Shown: positions 27,901-37,337 of the stretch, one piece after another
Position numbering within the stretch: position 1 is the stretch's first letter
Layout of the letters: each line of letters opens with the position of its first letter
Source: Phaeodactylibacter sp.
Lineage (GTDB): Bacteria > Bacteroidota > Bacteroidia > Chitinophagales > Saprospiraceae
Assembly (NCBI RefSeq): GCF_022763345.1
Contig: NZ_JALEGS010000093.1
Coordinates: forward strand, 1-64,000
Length of the DNA stretch: 64,000 nucleotides
Direction: 5' to 3'
Translations under genes and position numbers: made by a program
Notes under the pieces: generated by a model
The model's database searches: none
What the model was told of the DNA's origin: nothing
The model's input: only the letters and a program-made list of their open reading frames with translations

Positions 27901-30900
27901 AATGTGGCAGTGATACCGCTACTCAGGAAGTGATGATTGTCCTGCCGCCTGTAGCGGCGTTCTCCGTTCCGCAGGATACTGCCTGCGTGCCTTACACGGT
28001 GCAGCCGGTGAACAATGCTGAAGGTGTGGTGGAAAGCTGGCTTTGGATTGCTAATGGCGCAAACCCAGATACCGCAACGGTGCCCAATCCTTCCTTTACT
28101 TTTGATGCGCCAGGCACCTATGATATTGTGCTGCAGGTCTCTAATGCTGCCGGTAGCAGCCTCGACACCGCTACTGTCGTAATCGGAGGGCCGCCCACCA
28201 GTGCGTTTGCATTAATGGACACCCTGGGCTCCCCGCAAATCTCCACGGTCAACAACAGCGTAAATGCAGTCACCTACTTCTGGTCATTCGGGGACGGAAG
28301 TACTTCCAGTGAAACAGCGCCCGCGCATACCTATGCAGGGGACGGTAACTATACCGTCACGCTCATTACTGAAAATGCCTGTGGAGCCGACACACTGGAA
28401 CAAACGGTATCTATTGCAACCCCGCCAGTGGCAGGGATCGCTAATACCGATACCTCAGGATGCTCGGTCTTTGTGTTAACGCCTGAATATACGGGCGCTT
28501 CAAACTATGATACCATCAGCTGGTCTGCTCCCGGCAGTGCAGAACTTACTGCGGATACCGTAGCGCCCACCTTTACCTACGAGACAGCCGGGGTGTATGA
28601 CCTGCTGGTGACGGTGAGCAATGCAGCAGGCAGCAGCACAGATACCCTATCCGTAACTGTTATTAATGCTCCGGTTGCCGATTTTGAACTGGCTTACACC
28701 ACAGGCGTTGACAGTATTGTCCTGACGAGCCTGAGCACAGGAGCAGACTCCCTGCAATGGGACTTTGGCGATGGCGAAACGAGCACTGTTTCCAACCCCA
28801 CCCACCAATATGCCGAAGACGGCACCTATACCGTTCAGCTGGTCGTTTGGAATGCCTGTGGTACGGATACCCTTGAGCAGATGGTTGACATTCTCACCCC
28901 ACCGGCAGCCGGCTTTTCGCTGGATGCTAATTCAGGATGTGCGCCCTTTACTGTACAAATTTCGCCCACTAACCCAGAGGCGGATTACAGCTATGTCTAT
29001 ACTGCAAATGGAGCTCAGCCCTCTGTCGCTTCGGTGCCCGATCCTACTTTTACCTACGGCAGCCCGGGCACCTATCAAATCATTCAAAAAGTCACGAATG
29101 CAGCGGGCAGCAGTACAGACACCCTTCAGGTGGTCGTGGGCGCTTTGCCCGATGCAGCTTTCGAAGCCACTGTAGCACTCGGCAGCCTTAGCCTTGGCTT
29201 AATCAATGAAAGCGAAGATGCGGACGGCTTTACCTGGCATTTTGGCGATGGCAACAGCAGTACCGAGCCCGAGCCCAGCCACACGTACGCCACCGATGGA
29301 GCATACACCATCCTGCTGATTGCCAATAGTGCCTGTGGGACTGACACCGCTCAGCAAACGGTCATTGTGGTAACTGCTCCTAAAGCTGGGTTTGAGGCGA
29401 ATGCTGCAAGTGGCTGTGCGCCCTTTACCGTAAGCCTGAGTAATACGGCAAGCACCAATGCTGCTGATTTTAGCTATTCTGCGCCCGGGGCCACGCCTGA
29501 GCAGTCCACGGACACAGAACCCTCCTTTACTTACAATAGCCCCGGCACTTACGAGATTATTCAAACCGTAAGCAACGCCGCAGGCAGCAATAGTGATACC
29601 CTGCAGGTGACGGTGGGCGGTACACCAATCGCAGACTTTGAAGCCAGTACCACACCTGGTAGCTTTGAACTAAATATTTCGGATAACAGCTCAGACGCCT
29701 CTGCCTATCAATGGAGCTTTGGCGATGGCAATGAAAGCACCGTATCAAATCCGGCCCATGCCTATGTGGAAGATGGTGTTTACACGGTACAGCTGATTGT
29801 AAGCAACGAATGTGGTAGTGACACAGCCACTCAGGAAGTGGAAGTCGTGACGGTTCCGACTGCTGGCTTTACGACGGAGCAGACGGAAGGGTGCGCGCCA
29901 TTTACGCTCACGCTAAACAACACTGCCTCTGCAAACGCCACAGACTTCACGTACACCGCTACCGGAGCTGTGCCACCAGTTTCGTCGAATCCCAACCCGA
30001 CTTTCACCTTCCCTGCGGCGGGTCAATATACCATTATACAATCGGCGAGCAATGCTGCCGGAAGCAGTACGGATACCTTGACTATATCAGTAGGTGATGT
30101 CCCTGATGCTGGTTTTGAAGGCACACTCACGCCGGGCAGTACCTTGCTTGAGCTGACCAATAGTAGTCTCGGGGCGACGGACTTCGCCTGGGGCTTTGGT
30201 GATGGCAATACGAGCACAGCATCAGCGCCTTCCCATGTTTACACGGCAGATGGCACTTATCAGGTCAATCTGATTGCTTCCAATGCCTGCGGGGCAGATA
30301 CAGTGGCGCAGTCCTTTACCGTGATTACCCCACCGGTTGCTGCAATTGATCTCGAAATGAGCAGTGGGTGTTTACCTTTTACCGTAAGTCCGGTTAGTGT
30401 AGCTTCGGCCAATGCTGAGGAACTGCTTTGGACGGCACCGGGTGCAGCACCGGAAACCGCAACTGGGGCGATGCCTGCCTTCACCTATACTGAAGCAGGC
30501 ACCTATACCATTTACCTGGAAGCCAGCAACGCCGCTGGTATTAGTATAGATTCCACAATCATTGAGGTACTGGGACTGCCAAATCCGGCATTTTCAGCAG
30601 AGGTGAATGGCTTTACCGTCCATTTGGCGAATGCCTCCACCTCCGCCCAGAGTTTCACCTGGTCATTTGGAGATGGGAATAGCAGCGAAGGATCAGACCC
30701 TTCCTATACGTACGCGTCTCCCGGCGACTACGATATTACCCTGACCGCGGCCAATGAATGCGGGCAGGCAGATACCACGCTGTCTGTAAGCATTGTACTG
30801 CCACCACCCACTGCAGGCTTTGAAGTGGAAGGTACGAGTGGATGTGCACCGTTTGAAGTGACCTTTGCGAGCACCTCGCAATTTGGCGAAAGCTTTGAGT

Positions 30901-32045
30901 GGATTTTACCAGGGGGTACTCCGGCAACGGCTACTACCGCCAACCCCGTAGTGGTGTATGAAACGCCTGGTGTTTACAGTGCCACGCTAATCGTAAACAA
31001 TACTTCCGGGTCGGATACGATTGAGCTTCCTGATCTGATTACAGTAGGCGCAGGCCCGCAGGCCGGCTTCGACTTTAGTGTGGATCAGGCTACGGTAAGC
31101 TTTGTGAATACAGCCGTCAATGCAGATGCTTTCCTTTGGATGTTTGGCGACGGAAGTACAAGCACCGATGTGAACCCGGTACACGACTACGGCATGGCGG
31201 GCGTATTTGAAGTGACACTAATCGCTGAAAATGTATGCGGCACGGATACCCTGCAGCAAACCCTTGAAATCGAAGGGCAGGCACCGGACGCTATGATCAG
31301 CTTCGGCAATACCGCAGGGGCCTGCGCACCACTGACGCTTGAGCTGCTCGCTTCCAGTTCGGAAGGCGCACCTGCTGACAGCTGGCAGTGGTTGTTGCCC
31401 GGCGGCACCCCGGAGACGGACACCGGAGATGCAGTTTCCGTAACCTACGATGAGGCAGGTACCTACAGTATCACCTTGATTGGAGTCAATGCCTTTGGCG
31501 CAGATACGCTCACCCTCACCGATACGATCCAGTTGGACGAGGCACCGGTGGCAGGTTTTAGCTACGAAACGGAAGAAGGGGACGTGACATTTACCAATAC
31601 TTCCACCGGCACGAACTTGTTCTTCCAGTGGGATTTTGGTGATGGCAATACAAGTACGGCTGCCGACCCCACTCACAGTTACGCTGAGACCGGGCAGTAT
31701 AACGTAACACTGACCGTTGGGAACAGCTGTGATACCCTCACAGTGAGCCAGGTATTGAATATCATGGTCTCCTCAACCGGCGACTGGACCGACCTCTCCG
31801 CTTTCGAAGTCTTTCCGAACCCCAACCGTGGCCTGTTTACGGTAGAAGTTATGGCGGCACCGGATGAAGCCATCCAATGTCAGCTCTACAACCTGATGGG
31901 GCAGCAGCTCAAAGCTTACGAGGCTGATTTCCGTTCGGGCTACTGGCAGCAAAATATTGATGGAACGGCACTGCCCGCAGGTGTTTACCTGCTTGAGCTG
32001 CGCATTGGGCAGCACCGGGCTTACCGCAGGGTGGTGGTAGAATAG
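24972..32045 (+). CDS. T9SS-secreted metzincin protease with 21 PKD domains
   Basis: This protein of about 2357 residues has a signal peptide (MQKHLLILLFLSLAAQVSYG); the start is set there, although the frame is open upstream to 24861. The N-terminal part is a reprolysin-like metalloprotease: HEIGHNFNSFHD at 341-352 is HExxHxxxxxHD with zinc ligands His341, His345 and His351, and TIMAPSV supplies the metzincin Met-turn. After a first PKD domain comes a jelly-roll/MAM-like domain (about 482-640), then 20 more PKD domains in strict alternation of two types. A T9SS sorting domain ends the protein (FPNPNRGLFTVEV, YNLMGQQL, GVYLLEL). It is expected to be secreted and attached to the cell surface. 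The substrate is unknown. Confidence 0.88.
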   Translation: MQKHLLILLFLSLAAQVSYGQTPFVLESLNDLTSETLDEQFSAYHLTKAPVQALHQTLQRAGSQEVPLSLQLGDLQPVELQLAAHDLRTPDYQLVLGDSEGRRVLPKSVNKTYQGYAAGSATNQVRLTVDDDFLYGFIENRAKTYFIEPAWYLDSSLPEATYVWYEAEAVKAPEMPHTCGTDHDHHFKPGPAPNLSRQVMQCYSVGMGLAADFQLFNALGSETAVENFMLGVLNNVGTNYDDEFSNQIEFVVNGTFISTCSGCDPWTGSNNASSVLNSFTNWANSGGFGFNHSLATLWTDRNFNGSTIGIAWVGGLCTSDRYNVCERFTSNAALLRVLQAHEIGHNFNSFHDGSGSNTIMAPSVNSSNNWSTTSTNVISNYINAQAGIPGCFGPCGSPIAPPVAEIGTPIEEACPGSYIQFLDESQNNPTSWSWSFTGGVPNASNQQHPVVFYPNPGIYTATLTATNSAGSSFAVSNTIIVQEGSTKYLFYDAMEGNLNNWTVENPDNSTTWTITNVGGAVTGQQAAYMNNYNYDAEGQKDALITPILNFSQEAGMRLKIDYAYQRYSLALRDELRILVSTNGGNTYPDEIFFGEEDGSGNFATTPDGTDLFTPSVPADWCYAGNFGADCLNIDLSAYAGEPEVRIKIENTNGFGNNLYIDNVQITSNCFVLQPPVAAFAADVESGCAPLTVQYTDFSLGDVEVWEWSFPGGVPSTSNAQNPTVEYPVPGEYPVTLTVSNAAGSNTTALNTDIEVLGLPEPFFLYDIDSFTVSFGNLTDNYNGVKWEFGDGNETEVDSPTHTYEEPGTYTVSLSAQNECGMAEYTEEITIVPPPTAEFQSESLSGCAPVLMQFINTSSFGETFQWTFENGNPSTSTDPDPICSFATSGTYEVTLIASNGIGTDTLTQMITVSGAPQSSFFADYTPGTYTVSFQNTSLDAFSFEWDFGDGSPVNTDFYPTHTYDTTGIYTVTLIATNECGSDTATQEVMIVLPPVAAFSVPQDTACVPYTVQPVNNAEGVVESWLWIANGANPDTATVPNPSFTFDAPGTYDIVLQVSNAAGSSLDTATVVIGGPPTSAFALMDTLGSPQISTVNNSVNAVTYFWSFGDGSTSSETAPAHTYAGDGNYTVTLITENACGADTLEQTVSIATPPVAGIANTDTSGCSVFVLTPEYTGASNYDTISWSAPGSAELTADTVAPTFTYETAGVYDLLVTVSNAAGSSTDTLSVTVINAPVADFELAYTTGVDSIVLTSLSTGADSLQWDFGDGETSTVSNPTHQYAEDGTYTVQLVVWNACGTDTLEQMVDILTPPAAGFSLDANSGCAPFTVQISPTNPEADYSYVYTANGAQPSVASVPDPTFTYGSPGTYQIIQKVTNAAGSSTDTLQVVVGALPDAAFEATVALGSLSLGLINESEDADGFTWHFGDGNSSTEPEPSHTYATDGAYTILLIANSACGTDTAQQTVIVVTAPKAGFEANAASGCAPFTVSLSNTASTNAADFSYSAPGATPEQSTDTEPSFTYNSPGTYEIIQTVSNAAGSNSDTLQVTVGGTPIADFEASTTPGSFELNISDNSSDASAYQWSFGDGNESTVSNPAHAYVEDGVYTVQLIVSNECGSDTATQEVEVVTVPTAGFTTEQTEGCAPFTLTLNNTASANATDFTYTATGAVPPVSSNPNPTFTFPAAGQYTIIQSASNAAGSSTDTLTISVGDVPDAGFEGTLTPGSTLLELTNSSLGATDFAWGFGDGNTSTASAPSHVYTADGTYQVNLIASNACGADTVAQSFTVITPPVAAIDLEMSSGCLPFTVSPVSVASANAEELLWTAPGAAPETATGAMPAFTYTEAGTYTIYLEASNAAGISIDSTIIEVLGLPNPAFSAEVNGFTVHLANASTSAQSFTWSFGDGNSSEGSDPSYTYASPGDYDITLTAANECGQADTTLSVSIVLPPPTAGFEVEGTSGCAPFEVTFASTSQFGESFEWILPGGTPATATTANPVVVYETPGVYSATLIVNNTSGSDTIELPDLITVGAGPQAGFDFSVDQATVSFVNTAVNADAFLWMFGDGSTSTDVNPVHDYGMAGVFEVTLIAENVCGTDTLQQTLEIEGQAPDAMISFGNTAGACAPLTLELLASSSEGAPADSWQWLLPGGTPETDTGDAVSVTYDEAGTYSITLIGVNAFGADTLTLTDTIQLDEAPVAGFSYETEEGDVTFTNTSTGTNLFFQWDFGDGNTSTAADPTHSYAETGQYNVTLTVGNSCDTLTVSQVLNIMVSSTGDWTDLSAFEVFPNPNRGLFTVEVMAAPDEAIQCQLYNLMGQQLKAYEADFRSGYWQQNIDGTALPAGVYLLELRIGQHRAYRRVVVE

Positions 32046-32071
32046 CCTGTTTGCACGGACAAGTTCTTCGG

Positions 32072-32108
32072 AAAAGCTGTTCCTGTACGCCGGGAGCAGC
32101 TTTTTTTT
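32072..32108 (+). terminator. Intrinsic terminator after the PKD protease gene
   Basis: AAAAGCTG (from 32072) pairs with CAGCTTTT across a short loop with small internal mismatches, followed by eight T residues at 32101-32108. It lies 27 bases after the stop codon. Confidence 0.85.
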
Positions 32109-32217
32109 ATAGCCCATTTTTGAAAAAAAATCCTGTGTATTTTGTCATGCAGCTTCCTGCCCATTTGTTCTGGGGCTAAAGAGTAGCCCTCTGGAATAAA
32201 TGATTTTTGTAAAATAG

Positions 32218-32248
32218 TTTGCAAAAATTAAGTTCGTTTTTATATTTG
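32218..32248 (+). promoter_or_regulatory. Full-consensus Bacteroidota promoter for the SprB-type protein gene
   Basis: TTTG (32218-32221), 19 bases, then TATATTTG (32241-32248) match both elements of the Bacteroidota sigma consensus exactly. It lies in the 396-base gap at 32046-32441 and would give a leader of about 190 bases before the ATG at 32442. The rest of the gap holds only the upstream terminator. Confidence 0.8.
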
Positions 32249-32441
32249 CCTTTAAGAAAGCGCAAATCGTACCTATTCATTCCTATCACTGATTTTACCG
32301 ACTGAGCACTAAGTGGCGCGCAGCCATGCTGCGGGTTATATTATATTCCCCCCATCTAACGAAGACATTTCGATGCTATCATCTGAAGTTGAGTGTGACT
32401 TTAAGATGCGCTCGTTTATTTTTAAACAAACCTATGTAACA

Positions 32442-34670
32442 ATGAAGCATGTTTACTTTTTTAGGAAGGTCTCTCTTTGGGGCCTTGTATTAATATTCAT
32501 TGCTGGCTTTGGGCACTTTAGCCTGCAGGCACAATGTAACTATCTAGGCAATCAATATTTAAGTTCGCCTGCCCCGACCAGCCCGGGAGTGCAAACAGAG
32601 CTGACCACCTGCCTTTTTGCAGGGGAATACCGTGAGGTGACTAATTTGATTGCGGGTAATACTTACCGCTTTGAGACCTGCGGTGATACGGACTTCGATT
32701 CTCAAATTACTATCTTTCCTTCTGGCGGCGGTGCTGCTCTTGCCTTTAATGATGACTTTTGCGGGGTTCAGTCCTCTGTAGATTTTACCCCTGCTGTGAC
32801 AGGGGATTATGATGTGCAGATTAATGAATTCGACTGTACTACCAATACGCTCTGTATGACGCTTAAAGTTACGCTGTTGGGCGCTCCCTGCACTGAAAAT
32901 GAAGTCGTCATAAATATGTTTGACGCTTTTGGCGATGGCTGGAACGGCAACAACCTGACTATCCTGAATGAAAACAATAGTGTGGTAGGGACTGCCACTA
33001 TAAGTGATGGCAGTTCGGGCGCTAAGTCCTTCTGTCTGCCGGATGGATGTTATACTGTCGATGTAGGAGGGGGCAGCTTTGCCAGCGAAGTGAGCTGGGA
33101 TATTACTGTCAATGGGAGCCCTGCGCTCTCCGGCGGCGCGCCAGAGTCTGGTTTGGAGTTGGCTGTTAATTCTACATGCGGTACCCCGCCAGTCTCATGC
33201 AATGACAATGCATTGGAACTTGATCTTAGCTTTGATACCTTTTCCAGCGAAACTTCCTGGGAAATAACAGACGCAAACGGGTTTGAGGTAGCTGCCGGTG
33301 GTAATTACTCAGGGTTAGGGAATACGAGCCTTACAGAAGATATTTGCCTGCCCGATGGTTGTTATGAGCTTACTGTCTTCGATTCATTTGATGATGGCAT
33401 GTGCTGTAGCTTTGGAGCTGGTGGCTATTCCCTTCAGGATGCGGAGAATAATATATTGGCCTCAGGTGGGGAATTCGGAAGTTCAGAAACTACTGAATTC
33501 TGCCTGGGCATAGAACCCTGCGATATTGCCATCAACAGTTCCAGCTCCAGCCCGGAGACCTGCCCGGGCGATAATGACGGTGCCATTAGTGTGAGTGCGA
33601 GCTGTACGAGCTGTGAAGGTTTAGCGTACTCTATAGGGGGGGCATTCCAAGGCAGCAATACCTTCAGTGGGCTGTCGGCTGGTACCTATACCGTGACTGT
33701 ACGCGACCCGAATAATCCGAGTTGTTCTGCAAGTACCACTATTTCAGTAGGGAATGGAACAGGAGGTACGGTTCTGCCACCCTGGTCTGCCTCGGACATA
33801 GGCTCTCCTGCGGGCAATGCTTTTGCACAGAACCCTTGCAACGGGTCCGGCTTATTTACGGTCACGAATGGTGGCAGTAACGGGTACAGCAATGCTGCAG
33901 ACAATACCGCCATGATCCATCAAACGATTTGTGGAAACGGCTCTATTACCGTCAAGATCGAATCTGTTTCCGGTAGCGGTTTCGGTGGGGTAGTCCTTCG
34001 CGAAAGCACAGCTCCCGGTGCGAAGCAGGCAATGATCCTGACGAACCTGAACAGCCTAGTGCCATGGGTGACCCGTAACGCAAATAATGCACCCAACAAT
34101 TTTACACCGCACTGGCGGGCGTACACTTTCTGGTTGAAGCTGGAGCGCATAGGAAACTACATCCGGGGCTATGCCAGTACGACCGGTAACAGCTTCTCGC
34201 TGGTTGCACAGACCTACTTGCCCATGGACGCCTGTGTGGAGATAGGAATGATCACTGCAAATACAGGCGGCGGCCAGACGACTGCGACCTTCAGCAATGT
34301 AACCGTTGAGGGTGGTGCGCCGCTGTTGGCTGCGGATGAAACGGCAATCGCTGCAGAAACGGACCGTGAAAAATCTGCAGCATCTGCTGGAGTACGCGGC
34401 TTTGACCAACCGGCTGCCACCGAGGCTGCCCGCTTGTTCCCGAACCCGGCATCTGACCGCATTACGATTGATCTGCCTGCTACGCAACCAATGGATGCGA
34501 CCCTTGTCCTGCGCAATCAACTGGGACAGGTGCTCCAATCACGTCAAGTAGAAGCGGGGCTATTCCGAACCGATTGGGATGTAAGCCAGCTCTCCGGAGG
34601 GGTTTACTATATGGAAGTCCGGTACGAAGGGCAGCAGCCTCAGGTACTGCGCTTCGTGAAGACACATTAA
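32442..34670 (+). CDS. T9SS-secreted protein with pre-peptidase-like, repeat and SprB domains
   Basis: This protein of about 742 residues begins with a signal peptide (KVSLWGLVLIFIAGFGHFSL); the ATG at 32442 is chosen because it directly precedes this, while the frame stays open upstream. Domains in order: a pre-peptidase C-terminal-like beta sandwich (about 30-135), two related Asp/Gly-rich units with MFDAFGDGWNGNNL and VFDSFDDGMC that each end in a PDGCY strand, an SprB-type repeat (CPGDNDGAISVSAS, YSIGGAFQGSNTFSGL, GTYTVTV), a lectin-like domain, and a T9SS sorting domain (FPNPASDRITIDLP, LRNQLGQVLQS, GVYYMEV). SprB repeats are found in gliding adhesins of Flavobacterium. A surface adhesion role is inferred. 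Confidence 0.85.
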   Translation: MKHVYFFRKVSLWGLVLIFIAGFGHFSLQAQCNYLGNQYLSSPAPTSPGVQTELTTCLFAGEYREVTNLIAGNTYRFETCGDTDFDSQITIFPSGGGAALAFNDDFCGVQSSVDFTPAVTGDYDVQINEFDCTTNTLCMTLKVTLLGAPCTENEVVINMFDAFGDGWNGNNLTILNENNSVVGTATISDGSSGAKSFCLPDGCYTVDVGGGSFASEVSWDITVNGSPALSGGAPESGLELAVNSTCGTPPVSCNDNALELDLSFDTFSSETSWEITDANGFEVAAGGNYSGLGNTSLTEDICLPDGCYELTVFDSFDDGMCCSFGAGGYSLQDAENNILASGGEFGSSETTEFCLGIEPCDIAINSSSSSPETCPGDNDGAISVSASCTSCEGLAYSIGGAFQGSNTFSGLSAGTYTVTVRDPNNPSCSASTTISVGNGTGGTVLPPWSASDIGSPAGNAFAQNPCNGSGLFTVTNGGSNGYSNAADNTAMIHQTICGNGSITVKIESVSGSGFGGVVLRESTAPGAKQAMILTNLNSLVPWVTRNANNAPNNFTPHWRAYTFWLKLERIGNYIRGYASTTGNSFSLVAQTYLPMDACVEIGMITANTGGGQTTATFSNVTVEGGAPLLAADETAIAAETDREKSAASAGVRGFDQPAATEAARLFPNPASDRITIDLPATQPMDATLVLRNQLGQVLQSRQVEAGLFRTDWDVSQLSGGVYYMEVRYEGQQPQVLRFVKTH

Positions 34671-34694
34671 CTGATATTTTGTAGTTTGGTAAAG

Positions 34695-34732
34695 AAGCCC
34701 TCTGATCGCTTAACACGGTCAGGGGGCTTTTT
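34695..34732 (+). terminator. Intrinsic terminator after the SprB-type gene
   Basis: AAGCCC (34695-34700) and GGGCTT with CTGA/TCAG further inside form an imperfect stem followed by T residues, 25 bases after the stop codon. It lies in the 302-base gap at 34671-34972. Confidence 0.75.
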
Positions 34733-34835
34733 ATTGGTGGCTGCCAACCCTTCCTGCAAAAGAGTCGTCATTCACCGTGTTAAGGTTTTCTGAATGCAGC
34801 AGCGAATGGGCGATTGTTACGTTCTGAAATCATAC

Positions 34836-34940
34836 TATACTGACGATTAAGTGGTTTGCCACAGCAAACCTACTCAATGTCAGTATTTACGCTGGGAAGT
34901 GGCTTGCTCCGATGTCGCAAACCACTTCGTATTGCGTATA
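34836..34940. repeat. Dispersed modular repeat, copy 2 (internal deletion)
   Basis: This 105-base copy starts TATACTG and ends TTGCGTATA. It matches copy 1 nearly base for base but lacks about 57 internal bases, those that form two of the hairpins in copy 1 (roughly 81-137). The first hairpin (34853-34859 with 34864-34870) is kept. It ends 32 bases before the ATG of the TonB-dependent receptor gene, so it occupies the place where the promoter or leader should be. Confidence 0.85.
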
Positions 34941-34972
34941 AAACCAAAATAACACCACACACCCGACTAAAA

Positions 34973-37333
34973 ATGAAGCAACTCCAACTCTTGCTTGGGC
35001 TCCTGGCTTTGCCGTTGCTGGGCCTCGCTCAAAAGCATACCATTAGTGGCTACCTTAGGGATGCCACCTCTGGTGAACCGCTTATCAGCGCCAATATTTA
35101 TGACCGGTATTCGGATCAGGGCACCGTCACGAATGTGTACGGTTTCTATAGTCTGACGCTGCCTGCGGATTCTGTTCACATCAATTTTTCTTATATCGGA
35201 TACGAATCGGCTGAGCACACCTTTCTGCTTCAACAGGATACCACTTTAAATATTGACCTGGACGGTGCTGTACAGCTGGAAGAGGTCGTGGTAAGGGCCT
35301 CTCGTCAGGGCGAACGCATCGAAGAGCGCAGTCAAATGAGCCAAATGACCGTGCCGGTAGAGCAAATCAAAATGGCCCCGGTGCTCCTCGGCGAAACCGA
35401 TGTGCTCAAAACGCTGCAATTGCTGCCTGGCGTGCAGTCGGGTGGGGAAGGGCAGACCGGGCTCTACGTCCGCGGCGGCAGCCCCGACCAAAATCTGGTT
35501 ATGCTCGATGGGGTGCCCATTTACAACACCTCTCATCTGTTGGGCATCTTCTCTGTTTTCAATGCCGATGCGGTCAAGAATGTCACCCTGACCAAAGGCG
35601 GCTTCCCGGCGCGCTACGGTGGGCGCCTGTCTTCTATTCTGGAAATCAATATGAAGGAAGGCAACCTGCAGGAATGGCACGGGGAGGGCGCCGTTGGCAT
35701 GATCAGTTCCCGGTTGACCCTGGAGGGCCCAATCAAAAAAGACAAAACATCCATCCTGGTCTCCGGCCGGCGGACGTACGCCGATTTGCTGTTTCGGCCT
35801 ATTGTGGCTTTGGCCAATCAGCAGTCTGAGGAGGACGTCAAAATCAAGCTGCACTTCTATGACTTTAACGCCAAATTGCAACACAAATTCAATGATAAGC
35901 ACCGCCTGTATCTCAGTGCTTACCTGGGGGCAGATGTGTTCTTTACAGATGTGACAGATGACGAAGACAGCTTCGGTGGCGGTATCGACTGGGGCAACAG
36001 TATTTCTGCCTTGCGCTGGAACTGGCAGATCAGCAACAAGCTCTTTGCCAATACCACGCTGACCTACAGCCGTTTCCAAATTGATGTGATCGCGGAGCAA
36101 AGCAGCCGGTATGATGATGGGTCAGAGGAAAGCTTTTCTGCCAACTACTTTTCCGGGATCGAAGACTGGGCGGGCCGCATCGATTTCGATTACCTGCCGG
36201 CACCGGGGCATTACATCCGCTTTGGCGGTGGCGTGACCAATCACACTTACCGTCCCGGCGCACTCAACCTGGATGTCGCCTTCGATCAGGAGCGTTTTGA
36301 TACGCTTATCGGCTCACAGAATGAGTTTTCCGATGAGCTGTTTATCTACGTTGAAGATGATATGCAGCTGGGCAAGCTCAAGGCTAACGTAGGCTTGCAC
36401 GGCTCCGGCTTCAAGGTGGGCGATCAGTTTTACACTTCGCTGCAGCCGCGTATCGGGCTCAATTACCTGCTGCCAAAGGATGTGGCCCTGAAAGCCTCTT
36501 TCGCCACGATGGCACAGTTTATCAACTTGCTGACGAGCGAGTCCTTTAGTTTGCCCACTGACTTATGGGTGCCGAGCACGGAGCGCATCAAGCCACAGGA
36601 AAGCTGGCAGGTGGCAGCGGGCGCAGCCAAGACCTTTGGCGATGGGATAGAAGTCAGCCTGGAAGGGTATTACAAAAAAATGCACAACGTTATTTCCTAC
36701 AAAGAGGGGGCAAGTTTCCTGTTTGGGCTGGAAAACGACTGGCAGGATAAAGTGACGCAGGGCGAAGGCGAAAGCTACGGTGCCGAGCTTTTCGTGCAGA
36801 AAAAATTTGGGCGTACCACCGGTTGGCTGGGCTATACGCTGAGCTGGAACTACCGGCAGTTTGACGAAATCAACGGCGGTCGGCGCTACCCCTTCCGCTA
36901 CGACCGGCGGCATGACCTCTCTTTGGTGGTCAATCACGATTTTAATGAGCGCATCTCCCTGTCCGGAGCATGGGTATATGGGACTGGCAATGCCGTTACA
37001 ATCAATACTTTTGAATACCCGATCAATTACTTTGGGTCTGATTTTTTCAGTGGGTTTAGTACCATTCAAAGTGGAGGCGAGCGCAATGCCTTTCGCATGA
37101 CCGACTACCACCGCCTTGACCTTAGCCTGCGGATGACGAAACAGATGAAGCGGCACGTGCGGACCTGGGTATTCGGGGTGTACAATGCCTATTTCCATCG
37201 CAATCCTTATTTCATTCTTGCTGACCGGGACCTGGTACAGCAGCCAGACGGTAGCCTTGAGGAGCAGCCGGTTTTCCGCGAAGTGAGTATTCTGCCCATT
37301 ATTCCATCCATTTCTTACCAGTTCAAATTTTAA
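34973..37333 (+). CDS. TonB-dependent outer-membrane receptor with carboxypeptidase-like N-terminus
   Basis: This 786-residue receptor has a signal peptide (MKQLQLLLGLLALPLLGLAQ), a carboxypeptidase-regulatory-like beta-sandwich domain (about 22-110, TISGYLRDATSGEPLISANI), a plug domain (LLPGVQSGGEGQTGLYVRGG, DGVPIYNTSHLLG) and a 22-stranded barrel ending in ISYQFKF. The start is set at 34973; the frame is open into the repeat upstream but those codons are not plausible. The DUF4249 lipoprotein gene follows after four bases, a common pairing in Bacteroidota where the two are thought to act in uptake of an unknown nutrient. The dispersed repeat at 34836-34940 sits directly upstream and may affect its expression. 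Confidence 0.92.
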   Translation: MKQLQLLLGLLALPLLGLAQKHTISGYLRDATSGEPLISANIYDRYSDQGTVTNVYGFYSLTLPADSVHINFSYIGYESAEHTFLLQQDTTLNIDLDGAVQLEEVVVRASRQGERIEERSQMSQMTVPVEQIKMAPVLLGETDVLKTLQLLPGVQSGGEGQTGLYVRGGSPDQNLVMLDGVPIYNTSHLLGIFSVFNADAVKNVTLTKGGFPARYGGRLSSILEINMKEGNLQEWHGEGAVGMISSRLTLEGPIKKDKTSILVSGRRTYADLLFRPIVALANQQSEEDVKIKLHFYDFNAKLQHKFNDKHRLYLSAYLGADVFFTDVTDDEDSFGGGIDWGNSISALRWNWQISNKLFANTTLTYSRFQIDVIAEQSSRYDDGSEESFSANYFSGIEDWAGRIDFDYLPAPGHYIRFGGGVTNHTYRPGALNLDVAFDQERFDTLIGSQNEFSDELFIYVEDDMQLGKLKANVGLHGSGFKVGDQFYTSLQPRIGLNYLLPKDVALKASFATMAQFINLLTSESFSLPTDLWVPSTERIKPQESWQVAAGAAKTFGDGIEVSLEGYYKKMHNVISYKEGASFLFGLENDWQDKVTQGEGESYGAELFVQKKFGRTTGWLGYTLSWNYRQFDEINGGRRYPFRYDRRHDLSLVVNHDFNERISLSGAWVYGTGNAVTINTFEYPINYFGSDFFSGFSTIQSGGERNAFRMTDYHRLDLSLRMTKQMKRHVRTWVFGVYNAYFHRNPYFILADRDLVQQPDGSLEEQPVFREVSILPIIPSISYQFKF

Positions 37334-37337
37334 CACC

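Noticed and set aside
17417..32045. Regularly spaced repeats that could suggest a CRISPR array
   Set aside because: The repeats are long, diverged, in frame and encode domains of secreted proteins; there are no short identical direct repeats with unique spacers.
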